Of a stretch of DNA of 64,000 nucleotides, positions 34,101 through 43,760 are shown piece by piece. Source of the DNA: Leishmania martiniquensis (taxonomy: Eukaryota; Euglenozoa; Kinetoplastea; Trypanosomatida; Trypanosomatidae); the NCBI RefSeq assembly GCF_017916325.1, contig NC_090153.1:238501-302500 (forward strand), in the 5' to 3' direction. The notes below the pieces were generated by a model. The model was not told the DNA's origin, ran no database searches, and saw only the letters and a program-made list of their open reading frames with translations. Position 1 is the first letter of the stretch. The number at the start of each line of letters is the position of its first letter. The translations under genes and the position numbers were made by a program.

Positions 34101-34908
34101 CGGCGCAGCACGGCCTGCGCACGCGGATGTGTACCGCCAGCTAGCTGGCGACGACAACGTGGTCAGCGAGCAGCGCATCAAGGGTGGCACCACCGCCGTC
34201 AACCCTCTCACGCTGTGGCGCAGCCAGTTCACCTGGAACGAGGTGGGGGCAACGTCGATGGAGCAATACTACCCCGGCGCTGCGACGCTTCTTCATGAAG
34301 AAATCGAATGCTACTTCGACGTGGTTCGGCAGCTGACGAAAGCCGATTGTGTGGGGCTGATGAACCCCGACTACGAGCCCTCCTACGCGTTCCGCTCCCT
34401 ACAGCTTTACGTGCAGAATCTTGTCGGCTTCATGGTGGAAGACTACTCCTACCACGACGTCAACAAGGTGCTGCGGCGTCCAGCCAAGTGGTTTGCGCAG
34501 GTGCTGACAATGCGACCAGAGACGCTCTCTCGCAGCGAAGTTGTGCGCTGGTACGTACCAACGACTCCGCCGACCGGTAAAGTGCCTGACATGAGCGCCG
34601 AGTCGTCGCTCGTGACGCATCAGCTGAAGCGAGAGATTGAGCTGCTGTCTGTAGTCGACAGCGCGCAGGGTGGACATCGCGGTGGTATCGAGGCGGCCAG
34701 TGCGCACCAGGAAAATACTGGTAATACACCTCTCACCCCCACCGAGGCCGCCCGCGATACGGCGGAGGCGGAGGCCCTGCAGACAGCCCTCACCCTTCAA
34801 GACGAGCGAGTGTTGCTGCTGATTGCCCTCGCTACGATGGAAGCCCGCAAAGAAGGCCTCCTTCACATTCTCCTGCGACCCGTGTGTGCAGTGTTGAGCA
34901 ACATGTGA
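31150..34908 (+). CDS. Sestrin-like (PA26 family) protein with a very long N-terminal extension
   Basis: A 1252-aa protein, more than twice the usual sestrin length (about 480-550 aa). Residues about 1-700 are Ala/Ser/Thr/Gly-rich with low-complexity stretches. Sestrin similarity, judged by eye, begins near 700: FEDGPLSVDMRLMIAVMAAS, then RHRCEYLV (C744, Y746), then, after an acidic insert (about 760-790) and a linker, WTLGEVEIRNVLACGW. The C-terminal half-domain follows: FTWNEVG (from 1027), YYPGAATLLHEE, VEDYSYHDVNKVL, and the final helix with MEARKEGLLHILLRP. Family knowledge: sestrins regulate TORC1 through GATOR2 and have an AhpD-like redox fold; human SESN2 senses leucine. Here the redox-helix His is Phe751 and the SESN2 R390 position is Gln1039. 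W1134 and E1219 may match W444 and E451. An insert of about 80 residues separates these last two. Confidence 0.85.
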   Translation: MQNIAAPSVSPGTGGGNSSDRSNHSGDTAVAASEVFRDFTWYSATLLSHLFALEHAQLERTAAAEESRRRVAGVHSPQLLMSAAVEAVNASIGVAPGSAAGAAAAAAMTTTVGSKDPIAPKAVRKDDQTGDGGDGRRSCSAATLATPPTPPAGDGSQRLLRVATQHRPHVLMGFALAGDDTAMGEVHPMLAGAATQWTPPQAVRVAGSSAAPPAAGPSSTAKTFASDNATSALLAVFDAYYFPSELFDAEASAAYVATEDAERMSEADAASAEAACPSAANSTAVSTVTAEALREAFHALLLLGQRCAAFALTYRDIAGCSSDPAASLSGRRGEDWEGDGSTCHRYSSHIDDENLYTTDATAKMHDAAGVGFSEDDVRAGGAVQQAASASLQFLLQLACSCPCTPLVYAAQLCLAHALAVQRPPCSSAGRIARQQLLRYLPTLQPQPHCRLGGAGNSAATTGSNSGHKSNHVPTTQHVQPEDAILWFDSTGTVHLMTAQRWWEAQQRQQSAACLAYCGPLPATTALPTVQRVLMEEEAYMGPNGSAAAALKSVLEAVSTEVCLNARTLPGSPSSLVHTSLRRRRGVHHGGGPSTGSHRSSAGNGERDAAGGHRLSGSSTLADASLTGAAASGSGASLGHAQGAAAAGTLTRLSKVAKRRRALLFALAQSHLLPPVQQLATSKTLLYGVFTDSGECPSYYRLLALYPEVLRAHHAALHYVLFEDGPLSVDMRLMIAVMAASRHRCEYLVSRFAALLLRYAEEAMLEDDEDEDDYGTVDGNGVGCGDHPSDLYTTSTARRHAAYRSRDAADAYNCDEDSYFAGQVSYAQQTKQRHGDASTSGCFRGQSRQRWITHGPPGRLRAVQQFIALAAHTPWTLGEVEIRNVLACGWTIPEVFQLVAVVAQVVPLCGFVMGLFVPAEPWAMTLLPLEVVERLGHRAVAEDAVTEPSGSGGVSSGTMGSIATTGLRRSAAGFSGGDERGSIPGGAARPAHADVYRQLAGDDNVVSEQRIKGGTTAVNPLTLWRSQFTWNEVGATSMEQYYPGAATLLHEEIECYFDVVRQLTKADCVGLMNPDYEPSYAFRSLQLYVQNLVGFMVEDYSYHDVNKVLRRPAKWFAQVLTMRPETLSRSEVVRWYVPTTPPTGKVPDMSAESSLVTHQLKREIELLSVVDSAQGGHRGGIEAASAHQENTGNTPLTPTEAARDTAEAEALQTALTLQDERVLLLIALATMEARKEGLLHILLRPVCAVLSNM

Positions 34909-35051
34909 GCGGCGGCGCTCGCGGCGAGAACGCACGACTACGCGTGCGCGTTCGCGGCATCCACCATCTTGCCACAACGGCAGGTCGCTTCCCCCTCCCC
35001 TCTCTCTTGTGGGGCAGGCACCTTCGCTTGAGCCTGCTGTCGTGACGCGGA

Positions 35052-36072
35052 GGCGGGGGGTACCTCAGCGTGGTGCCAGGACTTAGTGCCCCCCTTCCCC
35101 CTCCGCTGCCAATACCGAACTACCCTCTTCGGTGATCGCCAAGTCGAGTGCCTACCACGTGGGGAAAGCAGCGCGACGTATTGCCACGGATGTCGGCGAC
35201 CAGGTCCTGCGTTGCGCCGGAGCGCCCTGCGACCGTGAGCGCGTCCATGCCGTCTACATCATAGGCCGCGCGCCAAACCAAATCGACTGCGCCCCAGCCC
35301 GGCCCCCCACTGCCCACTGCTGGGGAGCCGCCACCTTGCGCCGCAGGATAGGGCACGCGACCGGCTGAGGAGGGCGGAGCTCCGTTAATGCTCTATGACA
35401 TAGAAGAGGAACGTTGAAGAACAACGTGTCCATGCCGCCACCGACAACGAACACCGCGGCATATATGCATATAAATATATATATATGTGTGTGTGTGCCC
35501 GCACAGGGCCAGCAGCTCACCCCCCTCCCTCCCTGCTGCTGCGCTGCGGCTTTATCCTAGGCGCCTAGCACGTTGCCGCTGAGCCGGCCGTGCGCTGAGC
35601 GGGACTTGGGTGCCCCGCATGCCATGCTGCAAGTGGGCCGCGTCCAGGGTACTGCTCGGGGGCGGGTGTTGTGGCTCGCTGTCTCCCTCTGTGGTTGCCC
35701 TCGATGCTAGAGAGAGGGAGGGGGCGTTGCCGTGAGCCCGTGGCGGCAGGGGGCATCCCCGCAGATGTGCATCTGCCTGCGCTCAGAGAGCTCTCGCCGC
35801 TCTCTGTATTTCTCGAGTCGTTGGCACGCCACGCGGCGGGCTAGTGCGAGCGCGATCACCACCGCACGCCTCTGCGGCACTGCATCGGCCCAGACCTGTC
35901 CCGCTGGCACCGAGGAGCCCGCAACCGCGTCCGAGGGATCCGTCCGCAGACTCTATGGCGCCACCCACAAGGGGCATCTGAGGAATGGTCTCCCCGCCCC
36001 ACTTGTCTCTCTCTCATCCCGTCTTGTCGGTCGCATGTTGTGCCTTCTCTTGCAGAGAGGAGCATGGCGGAG
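35052..36072 (+). repeat. Left arm of a ~1.02-kb inverted repeat
   Basis: This arm is the reverse complement of 54106-55127. Paired positions add up to 90178 throughout, except for one base in a G-run at the outer edge, so there is no internal gap. Every short frame I compared in both arms translates identically, so identity is near 100%. The outer edge carries ctcagcgtggtgccagg (about 35064-35080), which resembles the start of L1Tc/ingi-derived elements and SIDERs. Inside are a compound TA/TG microsatellite (35459-35497) and the palindrome ctaggcgcctag (35557-35568). The inner edge is agcatggcggag. The arm lies in the 3' flank of the sestrin-like gene. Confidence 0.95.
35055..35095 (+). mobile_element. 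SIDER/ingi-type 5' signature candidate
   Basis: The stretch tacctcagcgtggtgccagg followed by acttagtgcc resembles, from memory, the conserved first ~79 bases (Pr77 hallmark) shared by L1Tc, ingi and the Leishmania SIDERs. It sits right at the outer boundary of the inverted repeat, with the mirrored copy ending at 55127. This suggests that the repeat unit is, or begins with, a SIDER-type retroposon read toward the inner side. Confidence 0.5.
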
Positions 36073-36652
36073 ACGGCACGGCATGGAAACCGAATTCAGG
36101 CGGCAACGTGCCACGCTCTCCACGCATTCTTCCTCTCTGCCGCGACGAAAAGGTGTATGTATGCCTCTGCGTGCCCTTCCGTGCGCGCTCGGCTTGTTGT
36201 TGCGGAGCGCATGTCGCATCCGCGTGCATGACGCGACGGGGGGCAGTAAGGACAGCTGTGGATGTCGTTTGCCATTCAACGCGCAATCGCTCCCCTACCT
36301 GTCCATGCGACTCACAGTTTTCCTGTGCTTCAAATAAGTGCCTTCGTGGCCGTATGGTGTCTCCCTCGTTTCCCCTCTCATCTTGTCCACCGGCGATGTC
36401 TGCGCTGCATGTACTGCCTATCCGAGCTCTCTTGTCTCGTACTCGAGTAGACGGGAAGGCGGGAGGACAGGCAGCGCTGCGCTCCTGTCGGAAGGCCAGC
36501 ACAGCATGCGCGTTCGTCTGCGCCCTTAAAGGAGAGACTCGCTCTACGCTTTACCCCTGAGGGCGTGGCCTCGGTGTAAGCGGCGCCATTGCCCTCAGGA
36601 ACCGAGCCGATGGAGGCGAATATGCGAGCTCGTCCGCAAACCGTCGGCGCCG

Positions 36653-36718
36653 ACCTCCTCCCCTCTCTCTCTCCCCCATCCCCTCTCGTTCCCTCCCACT
36701 CTCTCTCCTGCCGGCGAG
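36653..36718 (+). promoter_or_regulatory. Candidate trans-splice acceptor for the PP4R1-like gene
   Basis: A long C/T tract (36653-36711) is followed by the first AG at 36717-36718, about 43 bases before the ATG at 36762. Confidence 0.55.
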
Positions 36719-36761
36719 GGTAGAGAAGTATTCACACACGTATACGAAACAGAGCAGAAAA

Positions 36762-38897
36762 ATGCCGACCGAACTGCTGGATGACGCGAACCAGGATGCC
36801 GAGGAGGAGTTCATCTTCAACGAGTACGCCATTGATGACAGCCTCGACCCGCTGAACCGCCTCTTGATGTATTATCAGTCGGACTTTTCCCTGCAGCGAC
36901 TCGTACTCGTGCGGGAACTTTCGTCCACCGCGCACTTCGCCGGGTACGCGGAAAGCGCACGCTCTATCGTTCCGCTGCTGACTACTTTTACCCAAGACGC
37001 TGAGCCGGTCGTGCGGCAGGCGCTGGTGGAGCAGCTGTTCCCGCTCGCGGAGTTCTTTGTGCAGGAGGGCAGTGAGGCCGGTTACCAGTGCCTCCTGAAT
37101 GCATTCCTCCCAACAGCCTTTGAGTTGCTCGTCGATAAGAATGTGGAGGTGGGTGTCGTGGCGCTAGAGGCCATTCAGAAGCTGGCCCAGCTCGTCCACA
37201 AAGAGCATGTGCAGTCGCATCTGCTCAACGTGGTCATGACCCTCGCCCACGACGAGCGCGCCGAGGATTACCGCGTCGTTGCGGCGCAGCTCTTCAATGA
37301 CCTTGCGCCACAGTTCGGTACTGAGTTCTCGACCACGGTGGTGCTCGGGGAGTTGGAGCTTCTCTCTAACGACTCCAGCTTCACGGTGCGCCGCACCGTC
37401 GGCAGCAACCTCGGTGGCGTGTGTGCTGTCCTCACGACGGAGGAGGCTCAGCGCACAGTGCTGTCGCTCTACATCACGCTCTGCGGGGACGAGATCTGGG
37501 GTGTGCGGCAGGCGTGCGCCGAGTCCATCGAGAAAGTATCGAGTGGCCTCCCCGAGTCGATGCGGGTGCAGTTCATCGTGCCGGCCTTTCAAAAGCTTCT
37601 CGAGGATGACTCTCGCTGGGTGCGCACGCGTGCGTACGAGTCATTAGGCCGCCTCCTTCACACGCTGCGTAGCGAGGACATCAGCCCTGAGCTGCTGCGC
37701 CTCTTCACCGATATGGCCTTCCAGTCCGACAACGTGGAGAGCCCGCTCAGCGAGTATTGCGCTTACTGCTTTCCAGCTGTGGTGCAGGCTATCGGCCCGT
37801 CCCGCTGGAATGAGGTGGCGGACGCGTACGCGACGATGCTGAAGGACGTGCAGTGGAAAGTGCGCAAGTCTCTCGCATACTCGCTGCACGAGATGGCCGC
37901 GCTTTTGGGGACATGTATCACAGAGGAGGCCATCGTGCCAGCCTTTGAGCTGCTGCTGCGCGACCTCGACGATATTAAGCGCGGCGCCGTCCTCAACGCC
38001 GAGAGGTTTCTCGCCTTAGTCACGCCCGCCACGCGCGACCGACTTGTGCCGTTGCTGTGTCACGTGCCGCTTGAGAGCGAGAACTGGCGGCTGCGCAACG
38101 AGGTAGCAAAGCGAATCGGCGCCGTGGCCGTACTGCTCCCGCCTGACAGCCCCTCTTTTTCCTCCGTGCTGGCGTTGGTGTCACGACTGCTCGACGATAG
38201 TGTCATGGAGGTGCGCGCCTCGACGTACGAACCGGTCGCTATCATTCTGAAGCACCTGCGCGCGGCGAACGACGAGAAATACCAAAACTACCTCGCCTCT
38301 ATTGTAAAGCTGGCGACGGCGTACAGCTTCCGTGGGCGGCAGATGTTCGCCTACGTGACGGAGCAGGTGGTGAAAATCGGCGCCGACGACGTACTGGAGA
38401 GCGCGCTGCTTGACGGGCTTGTGAAGCTGGCTATGGACCCCGTTGTCAACACGCGCCTCGTCGTTGACAGTGTGGCGGATCGCACCATCCTGCGCAACGA
38501 GAAGTGGGCAAAGAATAGCAAGGTGCAAGAGGCCGTCTTGGTTCTGCAGCAGCAGGCCGCGTCGCAGGAGGAGGCGGACATGGCGGCGGAGGCGGCGGAG
38601 GCGGCCGTGGCAAACACCCAGATCTTGAACGGTAACGAGAACGCCGGCTGCAAGGATGCTGCTGTGGAGGTGCAGCACGACGAAGAGCAGCAAGTGGACG
38701 GCGGTGCTCCCTCGCCAGCGCTTCAGGCCAGTCCAGATGGCGTGGCGACGGGAATGGGGAGTATGATGCGCGAAGGGGGTGACGGCACGGCGGGCGGGTT
38801 GTGGCCGCAGGGCGCGCCAGCCGATGCTGCCGCGGCGCCTGGTAGCTGTAGTCATCCAGGCTCCGTAGATGGGGTCACGGCTGTAGGCGATATCTAA
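36762..38897 (+). CDS. HEAT-repeat phosphatase regulatory subunit, PP4R1-like
   Basis: A 711-aa protein. Most of residues 20-620 is a run of HEAT repeats. The N-terminal order matches PPP4R1 by eye: an acidic lead, then LDPLNRLLMYYQSDFSLQR, QDAEPVVRQALVEQLFPLA, FTVRRTVGSNLGGVCAVL, ITLCGDEIWGVRQACAESI and LEDDSRWVRTRAYESLGRLL. The paired V-R motifs (TVRR, GVRQ, WVRT, KVRK, EVRA) mark successive repeat helices. The C-terminal 90 residues are Ala/Gly/Asp-rich and probably disordered. HEAT A-type and R1-type subunits act as scaffolds for PP2A-family catalytic subunits (PP2A, PP4, PP6). PP4R1 is the closest fit; a PP2A A subunit (normally about 590 aa, all HEAT) is the alternative. It is the first gene inside the inverted repeats. 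Confidence 0.9.
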   Translation: MPTELLDDANQDAEEEFIFNEYAIDDSLDPLNRLLMYYQSDFSLQRLVLVRELSSTAHFAGYAESARSIVPLLTTFTQDAEPVVRQALVEQLFPLAEFFVQEGSEAGYQCLLNAFLPTAFELLVDKNVEVGVVALEAIQKLAQLVHKEHVQSHLLNVVMTLAHDERAEDYRVVAAQLFNDLAPQFGTEFSTTVVLGELELLSNDSSFTVRRTVGSNLGGVCAVLTTEEAQRTVLSLYITLCGDEIWGVRQACAESIEKVSSGLPESMRVQFIVPAFQKLLEDDSRWVRTRAYESLGRLLHTLRSEDISPELLRLFTDMAFQSDNVESPLSEYCAYCFPAVVQAIGPSRWNEVADAYATMLKDVQWKVRKSLAYSLHEMAALLGTCITEEAIVPAFELLLRDLDDIKRGAVLNAERFLALVTPATRDRLVPLLCHVPLESENWRLRNEVAKRIGAVAVLLPPDSPSFSSVLALVSRLLDDSVMEVRASTYEPVAIILKHLRAANDEKYQNYLASIVKLATAYSFRGRQMFAYVTEQVVKIGADDVLESALLDGLVKLAMDPVVNTRLVVDSVADRTILRNEKWAKNSKVQEAVLVLQQQAASQEEADMAAEAAEAAVANTQILNGNENAGCKDAAVEVQHDEEQQVDGGAPSPALQASPDGVATGMGSMMREGGDGTAGGLWPQGAPADAAAAPGSCSHPGSVDGVTAVGDI

Positions 38898-39359
38898 GCA
38901 CGTGAATATGTTTGCTCCTCGCTCTAGTCCACCGCAATATGGGCCTCTGTGCCGTTGTCCCCGGGGTGTGCGTGCGTGACCCCAAACCCCTCCCTCCCCC
39001 ACCCCCGCTCCTCTTTTTCCTTACGCAGGGAACTTGTGCGCCAAAATTAACGCCAGCTAAGTCTATCCTGTGCATTGGCTCTGTATGCCGCGTTATGTGT
39101 GCTTAAAAGTTGGACAGCGACAAGGTGCTCGCGGCTCTGGCTCATGTGACGCAAGCTGATCGCGCTCCTTGCCGTTCTCTGGCGTGTGGTCGTATTGAGT
39201 GGGGGGCCAGGGAGGGAGGGTGTGTGGGGGGGGGCGAACGTTCCCACGGGTGGGCGCGTGGAGGAGTGGCGCCTGGCCCTCACCCATTCGCATGTATAGA
39301 CCCACATGAAGAGAGAAGCGTACTGGTGGTGCTCGGAGCTCAGATCAGCGGAGGTCGAT

Positions 39360-39500
39360 AAAAGAGGGGGTAGAGGGGAGGGGGGAGTGCAGCGCGCGCC
39401 GTCGACTTGAGCACAGAGAGGGAAAGAGAGGGAGGAAGGAGGGGAGTGGAGAGACAGGTTTGCGCGTGTGCGGAGAACTATGGCCCCCTCCTCGAGCGAG
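39360..39500. repeat. G-rich purine island
   Basis: The + strand has repeated runs of three to six G within GA-rich sequence (gagggggtagaggggagg and similar). It could form G-quadruplex or triplex structure and stands out against the pyrimidine-rich spacers. Confidence 0.6.
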
Positions 39501-41369
39501 GAGGGGGTGCGGGGCAGCGCAAGGCAGCAGAGCTGACCGGAAGAAGATGCCCAAGTACATGGCCACAACGGAGTCGTGCTAAAGGAGGTGATTTTAAAGG
39601 AAAGTCAGACGTCTACGCAGCGAAGAAGCGTCGCATCTGGCAAATATCTGTGCGTGTGTGCGTCTATACATGTAAATAAGTGTTAGTGGGATGCGAGCGA
39701 GCGAGGGGTGGGGGAGAGTCGCGGTGTGTGATGAAGAGATCGGTGGTGCTTCGGACCCTCCTTCTCTTATCCCCCCTCTTCCTCCCCCACCCCCACCCCC
39801 TCACTCACTCACTCGCATCCCACCCCGTCGTCGGCTCCCTCGTCCTGGCCCATTTTCTTCTTCTTTCCCCCTTCCCCCGCCCGCAAACTCCGAAGACGCA
39901 CGCGCGTGGGTGCAGGCGAGGGGGGTGAACGCGCACCTATGCATACAAGCACGCCGCTCTGCACGTAGGCGCGTATGTTTCATGCTTGTGTGCGAGTGTG
40001 CGTGTGCCCCCTTTTCTCAGCGTCGCCTTCCCTTTCTTGGCAGAAGAGGAGGAGGCGAGGGAGGAAGGCAGGGCTGATTGTTTCCTCCTCTCTGTATGTG
40101 TATGTGTGTGGGTGTGTGTATAGCGTTGCCGCCTTGGCTGTCTAGCATTCTCCCTGGTCACCTGCCCTTCACATGCGCCCCCCGCCCTTCCCCTTCCTTC
40201 CTCCTTCCTCCTCCCCCTCCCCCCTCTCTCTCTTTGCTTCCATCCCATTTACCATGCATGCATGCGGATGTGTGTGTGTGTGTGTTCTCATATAGCCTCT
40301 CTTGCTTCTTCATCTTTTCAGGAGTGGGGGAGAGGGGCGCACATCTCCCTCTCTCCCACCCTTTCCATTCTTGCCACATGTGGCTCTTGCTCAGGCCGCG
40401 TATCAGTGACGCTCAGTAATGTAGGTGTTAGTGATGACGGTAGTGGTGTGAATGGTGAAGAAGGATATGGAGCTCGTCTTCATGTCAGTGTGGTCCCATG
40501 TGCGTCATCGTAGTGTGTTCTGTTCAACGTTTCTTTGTGTTTTTCGTTCACGTCCTGTTCGCTTCTCTTCGCGTCTGTGTCTGTGTAAGTGTACCTGTCT
40601 GTCCGTGCAAAACTGGAGCCGATTCAAAGATCGCCTTGCTCGATTGCTGAGGTTTGTCGCCCCCGCCCCGCCCTGTCTCTGATGGTTATTCAGGCACGGG
40701 AAGGGACCGCGCCTTTTTTCGGTGTGTGTGTGTGTGCGTTGAGGGGACGTGAGCGCTCGGCCTCTCTTTTCATCTGCCGTAATGCGAAAGAAGAGGTAAG
40801 GGCTGAAATAGCGACCAATGTGAAGCAACAGAGTTCGCACGACGATTCGGAATAGTGAGAGAGGGGGGAGTGAGGAGGAGGGGTAGTGGAAAGGTCACCG
40901 CGCACACGCACACCTTGCTCACCTGTCTCCCCTCTGTCACTCATGTCGTGCGGCAGCACCGCCCTCGCCGCACAGATAGCCATCCTCTCGCTTCCCCCCC
41001 CTCCCACCTAGCTAGGCACTGTCAACAGCCGATGTTGATGAAGAGACGAAGGGGCAAGCGTGTCTACAACCGCGCGCGTTGTGCACTGATGTAGATGCGT
41101 CCTTTTCTTTCTTTTTTAAGCTGCTGACCACCGTCGTCCAGCCCCCTCTTCCCTCTTCTCTCTGTCTTTCCCCCTGCGCTTTAGACCTCGTGCACGCACA
41201 TCTCCATGGAAAACTGCACAGGCGGTGCCGCTGCGTGTGCAGGTAAGGGCAACTGTCATGACACACACGCGCACACACATACAACATTGCTTGCAGTCCA
41301 GTGAGGCCTCATCTTTTGTGTGTGCGTGTCCTTCGCATGCACCATTTCGAAATGTGTATGCATCAATGG

Positions 41370-43760
41370 AGCTGAGACATCCCAAAACATTTGTCCTACA
41401 GGTAAAAGAGGTGTCCGAAGGTGGAGAAAGCTGTTGCGGCAGTCTTCTCCTGTGGACGTGCACGGGGAGAAGGGCCGTCAAGCTGGCCACGTCAGCACCG
41501 CCTAGCCATCCCCTCCCCCGGCTCTCTCCTGGTCCAGCTTATCTGGCAGAGGCAGATGACGACTGCCCCAGCTCCAAACCTCCGCATGCGCACCAGCCAT
41601 GGTATGTTGCATGAACGGCTACAGCTGCTGGCGTATCACGGCCAGAGCGACGGCCTCAGGGGCCAGACCGGTGAGACAGGTAAACGCTGTAGACCGCATA
41701 GCCACCAAACTGTACAGGCTTAACGCAGCTGCTGTCCCGCCGGCCGCCTGTAGCGCCCATTGAAAATCCTTTGAAGCAGAGGCATGCTCATAGAAATGAG
41801 TGGCTGGCGCTGGTGCCACGGTGGCTACGCTCGGCTGTAGATCGGAATCGGATGAGGACTCGCCAGCGAAACGTGAACGTATCCTTCTACGGTCGCCTCA
41901 GCTGTGGCGGTGATATGCGCGAGCTGCACCTAATGCAGGGGCTACGACCTCGTTATCGTCGCATGCTCCTCCCTGGCCAGCATTCGATGAATGTACCAGG
42001 AGGATTTCTCGCGACTGCCGCGCACAGCTTACAACGGCTACAGAGCAGCGAAGCCAGACGACCGCAACGACAAGGAGTGTGGAGGTTACGGAACGCTCCG
42101 CTCTGGCAGAACAGAGGGCAGCGAAAGCCAACGCCAGCGTTCGAAAGATGGCGCGTATATCTCCAGTGCCTCTCTCGCGGAGCAGGGATGGCCAAGCGGC
42201 GTACGTGCGGATCCCCACGGCGGCGCGGCGGCTACTTGAACGCCGTTGACGGATTCTATCAGCGTACATCAGTGCCGCCTCGAGTTCCCGCGCTGCCGCA
42301 CCTTCTGCATGGCCACGCCTGCTGTTCAACGCGCTTTGGCGGACCCTAAATCATCTGGAACGAGCGCCACATGTGCAGTGTCACTCCCCACGGGCACAGG
42401 CGAGCCCTGCCGCGGGCCGCCTTGCCGGCAGACAAGCTACTGAGCACAAAAAACTTCGTCAGTGAATCGGCTGGCAAAGGCGACGACGATGTTAGCTGCC
42501 ATGCCGCCGAGTCGATTAAAACCTCGCTGCCTGGGGAGCCGCCTGTCACAGTCTTCGCCAGCACCGCTGCTCCGCATCATGGATGGGATGTCCAGGGCAC
42601 AAGCAGCTTCCAAAATGCCTCCAGAGCCCTCTGCGGATATGCCCACGACCCCTTCTGCGACATGGGCCACGGATATCTGCTGCCGCTTCTTGATCTCATC
42701 TATTCAGGGAGTCTTGTGCAGCTGCGCGGGTGTTGGTGTGATGTATCGGCCCATCCTGTGGATGCGCTGGCGGCAGCGTCCATGGAGAGCCATTTGCCCA
42801 CCCGCATCAGCCGAGGAAGCTGACGGTATCTTTGATAGATGTCGGTGGTCGGGGCTATGCAGCATCCTTCACCTGACGCCTTCACGCCACGAAGCGCGCA
42901 GTCGCGAGGGCCCTGACGCAGTCGGTGCAGAAACAGTCATGCAGTCAGTCATCGCGCGGCTACTTGCAGAGTACTGTCGACTGCAGATGCTGTGTTGCGC
43001 GTCCTGTCGCTCGACGACTGGAGAGTGAGCGCGGCTTCAGCCAAGATAGAAAGCGTCCATCCCCCTCAGCGGGCGTTGTCACCGCCGCCTCTTTCTCAGC
43101 CTACAGCAGCGGCGGCCGCCCTGTACCTGCGACTCTTACCCTGCACCGCGTAAGATACTATCGAAGACCGGAAGTTTAGGCCACCAGCAGGGGAGAATGA
43201 TGGCTCCGCCCCTTCCCTCCGCGACCTGTGTGCATCCCATGTTCTTTCCGGCGGCGAGCATTGAGGCATTGTTTTTAGCGGCCGGCTTTCGAGACCCCAA
43301 GCAGCGGTATCCGCGACAAACGGGCGACGGAGTCGCTCTCGCCTGCGTCAGCGCGTTGCCTCACGCACCCTCTAAGCCATTACCGAGGAGTTCGGCCGTG
43401 AAGATGTCAGCCACCTGTGAGCCCATTGCGTTGCTCACGCCCGCTCAAGATATCGAGACGGCGGCGAGCGCAACATCCCATGCTCCCGCGTTTTTCATTA
43501 CAGGCATCGATGTGCACTAGCATCTCTTGTGCAGCGCCGTCGGTTGTCCCTTGGTACCTTCGCGATGAGAGAGTCGCCTTTGCCTATGCCCAAGGCAACT
43601 CAGCTCACCTCGAACCGCCGCCTCCGCACCGGTGGCGCATTGGATTCGGAGGTCTCGATGGCGCGCATCTCGGGGCCGCTAAGAACTATGCGCCAAACGA
43701 GAGGGGGGAATCACGAGCGAAGGAGCAGGCGTGGAGCGATGGGCGGGAGAGGACCCCTGC
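41370..43760 (+). pseudogene. Probable decayed protein-coding gene
   Basis: The base composition here is GC-rich and balanced like the genes, not like the spacers. Gene-like peptide stretches run on the + strand but in different frames and broken by stops. One frame is coherent from about 41991 to 43028 with in-frame stops at 42237 and 42441. The continuing coding-like stretch moves to another frame (about 43030-43179), then back (43197-43520), then to further frames up to about 43760. Upstream, 41370-41614 and 41421-41723 give two more pieces. No piece shows a domain I recognise, so the original function is unknown. A long gene that collected frameshifts and stops is the simplest reading. 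Confidence 0.5.

Larger units (their letters stand above)
34909..36761. other. Spacer holding the left inverted-repeat arm
   Basis: The 3' flank of the sestrin-like gene runs for about 143 bases before the 1-kb inverted-repeat arm (35052-36072). The remaining 690 bases have no supported gene and carry the acceptor for the PP4R1-like gene. Open frames inside the arm are short and lack domains. Confidence 0.75.

Noticed and set aside
35565..35756. Identical short frames in both inverted-repeat arms (e.g. 63 codons here and at 54422-54613)
   Set aside because: The identity reflects DNA duplication, not selection on protein. The frames are short and lack domains.
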